NCBI RefSeq assembly: GCF_023159225.1
Contig: NC_063170.1
Span: forward strand, 61,099,208-61,163,207
Source of the DNA: Perognathus longimembris pacificus
Lineage: Eukaryota > Chordata > Mammalia > Rodentia > Heteromyidae
Direction: 5' to 3'
Length of the DNA: 64,000 bases
Position 1 is the stretch's first letter, and each line of letters starts with the position of its first letter. The notes under the pieces were generated by a model. The model was not told where the DNA came from. It did not search any database and saw only the letters and a program-made list of their open reading frames with translations. This document shows positions 58,712-64,000 of this stretch, in pieces. The position numbers and the translations under genes are program-made.

Positions 58712-58795
58712 CACAGCTAGGCTCTGTGGTGGAGACTTGAATGCTTGCTTGGCATGCAGAGGAAAATCCCCACAGCTCTGGTGTTAGAGTTCTTC
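58712..58795 (+). mobile_element. Possible ID-like SINE remnant
   Basis: GCTCTGTGGTGGAGACTTG, AATGCTTGCTTGGCATGCAG and AAAATCCCCACAGCTCTGG resemble an ID unit. Weak. Confidence 0.3.
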
Positions 58796-61599
58796 TGTGT
58801 TGACCGTGGTGTGAAAATAAAGGAAGGACACACACTTTGTAGTTATTGGGTTGTTTGTTTTTTTTCTAATAGAGTTTAAGATGAAATCTACTAGCATTAG
58901 GTAAAGAGAAAAAAAATGATGAATCTTGTCTAAATGAATCAGCTCTCCACAGGTGTGGAAATGAGGTCATAGAGAGATGTGAAGAAACAAGGCAGTTATA
59001 TATTTCTTTTGAGACTCTTCTTCTTTCCTTTACAATGTCCGTGGGACACTTTTCTACTTGTTTGGAAATCTACTGTATTGTCCTCAGTCTGGCTCACTTT
59101 GTTTCCACATGCTCGCTGCGGGTGCTACAGAATGCACAACACACAAGTTCACAAGGTCTCAGTGCAGATCATCAGAGAAAGGTGACCATACAAGCATCTC
59201 ATTTGTTTAACTTGGGTTCCCTACCTACCCTGCTTCAATCAAGGTGAACCAAAAGAATAAGGTCCTAATTAGTGATCTGAGTGTTTGTAGCAACATCAGA
59301 AATTAGAGTAGGCGACAAGAGCCTGGGAAATTAGCCCAAACAAAATGATTCCCTTGTTTTGGCATTTCATTTTTTTGTGAATAATGTGATATGAACAAAT
59401 GCTCTTTCTGTGCTAATGAACGAAATGTATCAAAAATAGTGTCTACTTGGCTGAGAGAGGAAATGATCACACCAGGCGAGCTCTCCTCAGGAAGTCAGCA
59501 GGGCGGTGATTTACCTATACCTGCCACAGAGCTCATATTGGGCACAAAACACTCTGGCTAGGTACTAGGAAACCAAACTTCCTTTGTCAGGACATTGTCT
59601 GCCCTTCCATATTTTATTAAAGATTATGATGTCATGAAAGAATATCTCGGGGCAGAGGGAAAAAAGCTCAGTTGTGAGAAATAAAGAGTGCAAAAGGCCG
59701 TGGTGGCATAGGAGACTCCAAGTTAATTTCGCAGCCAAGAGAGGTTGAATAAAGAGAAACCGAAGCAGCAGCATGAGACGGAACTTTCATTATACCTCAT
59801 AAGAGCATTGGGTGTGGGGGTATGTCTTACCTTTAGGTCACTCACACTCCCTGATTTTAGAAAACGAATGAGCTGGAACCAGGTGTTACATAGCTATGAA
59901 AACATACAGTTATTAAAATATTTGGTAAGAGTAATTTAAAAAAATAATGAGCTTCAAATACAAACAAGGTTGGTCCTTATAGTTAAAATAAACCCTCCAG
60001 TTAGTTGAGCCACTCTGTACAACAGAGAGGTTCTCAATATTTGAGGTCTCAGTCATTCACTCCAGAATAGACTTTATCATTCAGGTAGATGATGCGCAGC
60101 TCTTTTAATGGGTTTATAAACCCTCCTTCATGGTTCATTAACATGGATGGACATAACTGCAGAGGTCATAAAGCACAATAGCTTTCCTCCACTTAGTTGA
60201 TAAATAGGTCAATCAGCCAACTTCATAGGACAACGTTCCAGATAAGCACAAATTGAAACTCACACCACTAATTGTGTATAGGATGAACAATATGTCAACT
60301 GAAATCTATTGCCCATGAATTAAAGTATTACCAATTATAGGAAGACCGTCTTTCTCATTTGCTTCCTTCTGACTCTATGTCACAGTGCTCCTATTGAGAA
60401 ATCTTCAGCTGTTTCTCTCATTTAAAAAGATATAGAGAACAGGAGGACATATTTTTGCATACCTAACAACATTACGACTTTGTCCAAAATTCTGGTGACT
60501 CAGAGTGCAAATGCTCAATGGTTAGCAGAAATCCTTTTGTGTACTGATGCCATTGTATTCTATCATTCTAGCTTCAGGTCTGTTTGGCTTAAAAACAATA
60601 TGCTACGCACTGTAAATGGACTTGAATTCCTTCCCTGATAATCAAAACTATGTCAAGAGGTTTGTTGGCATACAAGTCTGCTATTATGCCGTTTGACATC
60701 ATTCAATAATGCATCGCCTAGTGAAAGAACAAGTATTACTCTTTAGTCTCCAGTAGATGTCAAAATAAATGGCTATTGCAGATCTGGTTTTCACGGAGTG
60801 ACATTTCTATGTGGTGTTATGCTTTTATTTATCGACCTGAGCTTTTTGGAATGAGAAACCTCAAGACCAAATATTAGTTCTATTGTTCCCCAGCCTATTT
60901 TTAACAAGTTGTCAAAGCCCAAGATTCATTCTAAACAATTTCATAAAACAGATTTTCATGCCTCATCTGCTAAATTGCTTTATTATCTCCAGCCTCACTG
61001 CTACTGAGAGTAAAGCTTGCCTTTCACTTTCTCAGCATCATGAAGCACAGCTTTGGTTTCTGTGTGATTCTCTTGTTACCTTATCTCCAGGTTTCTAGAA
61101 TGTTTGTGTATAGTTGCAAGGATATGTCTTGGAATTATTTTAAATAATTGGGATAATCTTAAAACTTACAATTATTTAAAATTCATCCTTTGAATGTAGG
61201 CCTTATAGCAGAAGCTTACAAAGGAAAGGATTCCAAAAGGGAATGAGAAAGATTTAGGCCAGGCACTCAACTTCAGAGTCAAAGTCTTTCCTTGGAAATT
61301 TCAAAACTATACGACCAATGGAAACCAAGTTTCTGTTTAAAACTGTCCCTTTTCCTTACTGCAGTTTTGATAGCTAATATGACATATCCACAGTTACACA
61401 AGTTTTTCCCTTTTTCCTTTAAGTTTCATAGAAGTTCTTTTATAATAGCCTTTCAACTAAGGATAACTTAGCTATTTTAACTAAAGCTTCTGTCTTCATA
61501 TTTCTTATATATTACTTTTGTAAGTGAGTCATAGTGGTAAGAGAGGAAAAGATATAAATTTAAATCTTAGGAATCTTAAACTACCAAAAAAAAAAGCAA
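58796..61599. other. Repeat-poor unique DNA
   Basis: No transposon or gene was recognised. The block at 60590-60860 is a candidate for conserved noncoding DNA (see findings). Confidence 0.4.
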
Positions 61600-61895
61600 C
61601 ACCAAGAGACAAAGGATAAAAGACGATCCAATGCAACAGCGATAGTTACAAAACTATATGCTATAAACCAACTGTACAACGCATGGGGAGGTGGTGGAGG
61701 GGAAGGGGGAATAGAAACAAGCCTGGAGCTAAGGCACTGCCACGAAAGAAAATGCCAAGAGGAACCTGGTGGCTGATTAAATTTACAATTTAAAGGAGAC
61801 ATAGGTAACTGATTGTAAAGATGCATTGTATTATAAACTTTGTTGAATGTTAATCCCTTTGTACAACTACTTAAAGGTAATAAAATATAATTAAA
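61600..61895 (+). mobile_element. LINE-1 3' end, sense
   Basis: CCAAGAGACAAAGGATAAAAG, CCAATGCAACAGCGATAG and AACCAACTGTACAACGC match the L1 3' UTR at 30160-30245. A G-rich tract (61684-61710) follows. The last 80 bp (AAGATGCATTGTATTATAAAC, GTACAACTACTTAAAGG) match the alternative terminus at 11600-11690. Tail: ATAAAATATAATTAAAAGG. Confidence 0.8.
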
Positions 61896-62714
61896 AGGAA
61901 GATGTAGTAAAAAAAATTCAAGATAGGAGGTAGGTTCAGTGAACTATAAAAATTATGTTATTAAAAATTTCATGTTTACGTCTTAGAATTTAGGATATAC
62001 TAAATTCTGAAATGTAATATATTCTAATTTTGTGTTTCATGAATTAATGAGCCTTTAATCAGTTGTCATTAATTAAAATTAGCAAAGCAGCACATTTCTT
62101 ATAAATGATAACATTACGATTGCCTATCAGTAAGTATACAAATTGGCAAAATCACATTGGTCACAGAAAAGGTCCTAACTAGTGGATGTAACTCACCTAA
62201 ATTTGCAGACCTGGTTACATTCTATTTCTTCCCCCAAATATTTAAAGCCATACAATTTAGCATGTGTTCTACCATGAACAGTATAGCTTTTGAACTGAAT
62301 ACTGATACAAAGAGTAAGACCTAGTTTCTGCCCTCTTCTTTGAGGGCAATGTATTTCTATTAATACTTTATAGAAATGTCAGTCATAGCTCCAATGGATG
62401 CAGAATCAGCATTTTTAAAGGATCACAAGGGAGGACAACTTAAAAATCTACTCTCCTTCTCGCTTTAATATCACTGAATATGCTTTGCTTAACAGTTGAA
62501 AACCTTCATTCAGTTAGAAACCATTTGAAAAGACTTCTGTTTTTATTTTCTTCTCTTTGGTAAGGGACCACATCAATGGTTGCTTATGTGAGAAGGATAT
62601 CAGGATGAATAGGAGATGTTAATGTCCTGGGTACTGTTACAGGGTTGGGCTCATTTTACAGAAAGTACTGAGCTTTAGTTGTCTAATTGGTATATTACAT
62701 CTTACTAATATTGA
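61896..62714. other. Unique AT-rich DNA
   Basis: Nothing recognised. Confidence 0.4.
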
Positions 62715-62719
62715 ATGAA

Positions 62720-62912
62720 AATTTATTTTGGGGGAGATTTTTTGAACATTTTTTCGTTATTGTCAAAGTGTGGTCCAGAGGGGTTACAAATTCATATGAA
62801 AGGCAGTGAGTACATTTCTCGTTCTACTTGTTACCTTCTCCCACATCTCTCCCCGCCCCCTTGCCCTCTCCCCCCATGTGTTGTTCAGTTGGTTCACACC
62901 AAATGGTTTCTT
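62720..62912 (-). mobile_element. Short LINE-1 3' UTR copy, antisense
   Basis: TTATTGTCAAAGTGTGG, CCAGAGGGGTTACAAATTC, TTGTTACCTTCTCCCACATC and GTTGTTCAGTTGGTTCACACC repeat the sequence at 62940-63095. It breaks off at CCAAATGGTTTC, next to a T-run that is the A-tail of the neighbouring L1. Confidence 0.88.
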
Positions 62913-64000
62913 TTTTTTTTTTTGCTTTAAATAATTACTTATTTGTTGTCAGACTGATGTACAGAGGGGTTACAGTTTCATACATTAGGCCTTGGGTGCA
63001 TTTCTTATACTATTTGTTACCTCCTCCCTCATTCTCCCCCCACCCTTCCCCTTTCCCCCCATGAGTTGTTCAGTTGGTTTACACCAAATAGTTTTGCAAG
63101 TATTGCTTTTGGAGTCATTTGTCTTTTTATCCTTTGTCTCTCGATTTTGATATTCCCTTTCACTTCCCTAGTTCTAATACCAGTATATACAGTATCCAGG
63201 GTACTCAGAGGAAATACAGTTATAGCACAGGGACAACCACAGGAAGGGGATACAAGAGGATCATCAAGAAAAGAAGCTACAGTTTCACATGGCATGTTGA
63301 AAACGATTACAACAGTGATATAATAGTCGTTTCCATAACATGGAGTTCCTTTCACTTATCATCATCTTTTGTGTTCATAAGGGTAAAGCTATTGGGCTCT
63401 TGTGATCCTCTGCTGTGACTAGCCTAAACCTGTACTAATTATTCCCAGTGAGGGAAACCATAGAGTCCATGTTTCTTTGGGTCTGGCTCACTTCACTTAG
63501 TATAATTTTCCTTTTCCTTATGAATGGGGCAATGCCATTCTTTCTGATAGAGGCATAAAATTCCATTGTGTATATGTACCACATTTTCCTGATCCATTCG
63601 TCTACTGGGGAGGCATCTGGGTTGGTTCCATATTTTAGCCATGACAAATTGTGCTGTGATGAACATTGTTGTGCTGGTGGCTTTAGTGTGTTCTTGTTTG
63701 TAGTCTTTTGGGTAGATGCCCAAAAGTGGGGCTGCTGGGTCATAGGGGAGCTCTATGTTTAGCCTTCTGAGAAATCTCCATACCATTTTCCAGAATGGCT
63801 GAACAAGTTTACACACCCACCAACAATGTAGTAGGGTTCCCTTTTGGCAACATCCCCTCCAACATTTGTTATTGTTAGTTTTCTTGATAATGGACATTTT
63901 TACTGTGGTGAGGTGGAATCTCAATGTTGTTTTGATTTGCATTTTTTTATGGCCAGTGATGTAGAGCACTTTTTCATATGTCTCTCGGCCATTCTCATTT
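62913..64000 (-). pseudogene. LINE-1 ORF2 C-terminal pseudogene and 3' UTR, antisense, cut by window edge
   Basis: On the minus strand this copy runs from beyond the window end through the ORF2 C-terminus (about 63969 to 63435) and the 3' UTR (63434 to about 62930) into an A-tail (T-run at 62911-62922). ORF2 blocks seen are KCWRGCCQKGTLLHCWW and KLVQPFWKMVWRFLR (cysteine-rich C-terminal segment), PLLGIYPKDYKQ, and AKIWNQPRC, then in another frame WIRKMWYIYTMEFYASIRK and ILSEVSQTQRNMDSM before the stop. A frameshift between the last two groups, near 63600-63620, breaks the frame. The endonuclease and reverse-transcriptase domains, if present, lie outside the window. A C-rich tract at 63036-63060 is the G-rich 3' UTR element read in reverse. 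Confidence 0.92.

Noticed and set aside
1..64000. CRISPR array, operon, phage or plasmid-type features
   Set aside because: No regularly spaced direct repeats with unique spacers, no dense coding, and the SINE/L1 content shows vertebrate DNA.

Overview
This 64-kb window looks like mammalian, specifically rodent, intergenic or deep-intronic DNA. It is AT-rich, has no CpG-island-like stretch, no convincing exon and no open frame longer than about 160 codons. The longest frames are decayed LINE-1 pieces or shadows of microsatellites. I found no protein-coding gene, no stand-alone structural RNA gene and no prokaryote-type feature. The best clue to the organism is the SINE content. One set is dimeric ID-like elements with a tRNA-derived head. 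A second set has a 7SL/B1-like head joined to the same right half. B1+ID fusions and single ID-like units also occur. From memory, this combination fits the Geomyoidea (kangaroo rats, pocket mice, pocket gophers; the published IDL-Geo, Geo and B1-dID families). The lineage is an inference from repeat identity, not from a database comparison.

Layout. 0-6 kb: an older ID-like SINE, an L1 3' end, a young ID-like SINE with a 16-bp target-site duplication, and a Geo SINE whose tail has become a (GAT/GAC)n tract. 6-14 kb: mostly unique DNA with (AG)n, (CA)n, a B1+ID element, a Geo SINE and an L1 3' end. 14-22 kb: dense SINEs, a recent ~95-bp tandem duplication carrying an expanding (TA)n tract, a possible hAT remnant, and a nested SINE/L1 cluster near 21.3-22.2 kb. 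22-29 kb: repeat-poor unique DNA. 29.8-32.9 kb: an L1 3' end interrupted by a Geo SINE and (TG)n, an antisense L1 5' terminus with a YY1-like site, and an ID-like SINE. 34-41 kb: B1-like and MIR remnants, an (AT)n tract beside a G-quadruplex-prone purine tract, a MaLR-type LTR, and a B1+ID/Geo cluster. 42-49 kb: MIR, L2, antisense L1 ORF1 next to a sense L1 ORF2 3' end, the youngest SINE (57-nt A-tail), an old LTR split by a Geo SINE, and a clear MIR. 49-61 kb: the most repeat-poor part, with two Geo SINEs and some old MIR-like traces. 61.6-64 kb: an L1 3' end, then two minus-strand L1 3' ends in tandem, the second running off the window.

Nothing here works as an operon or pathway. The content is layered transposon history over unique DNA. 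I do not see a new biological system. The items most worth checking are the 15.9-kb tandem duplication, the modular SINE architecture, the tandem L1 3' ends, the antisense L1 promoter, and four repeat-free AT-rich blocks that might be conserved regulatory DNA. Conservation cannot be judged from one sequence.
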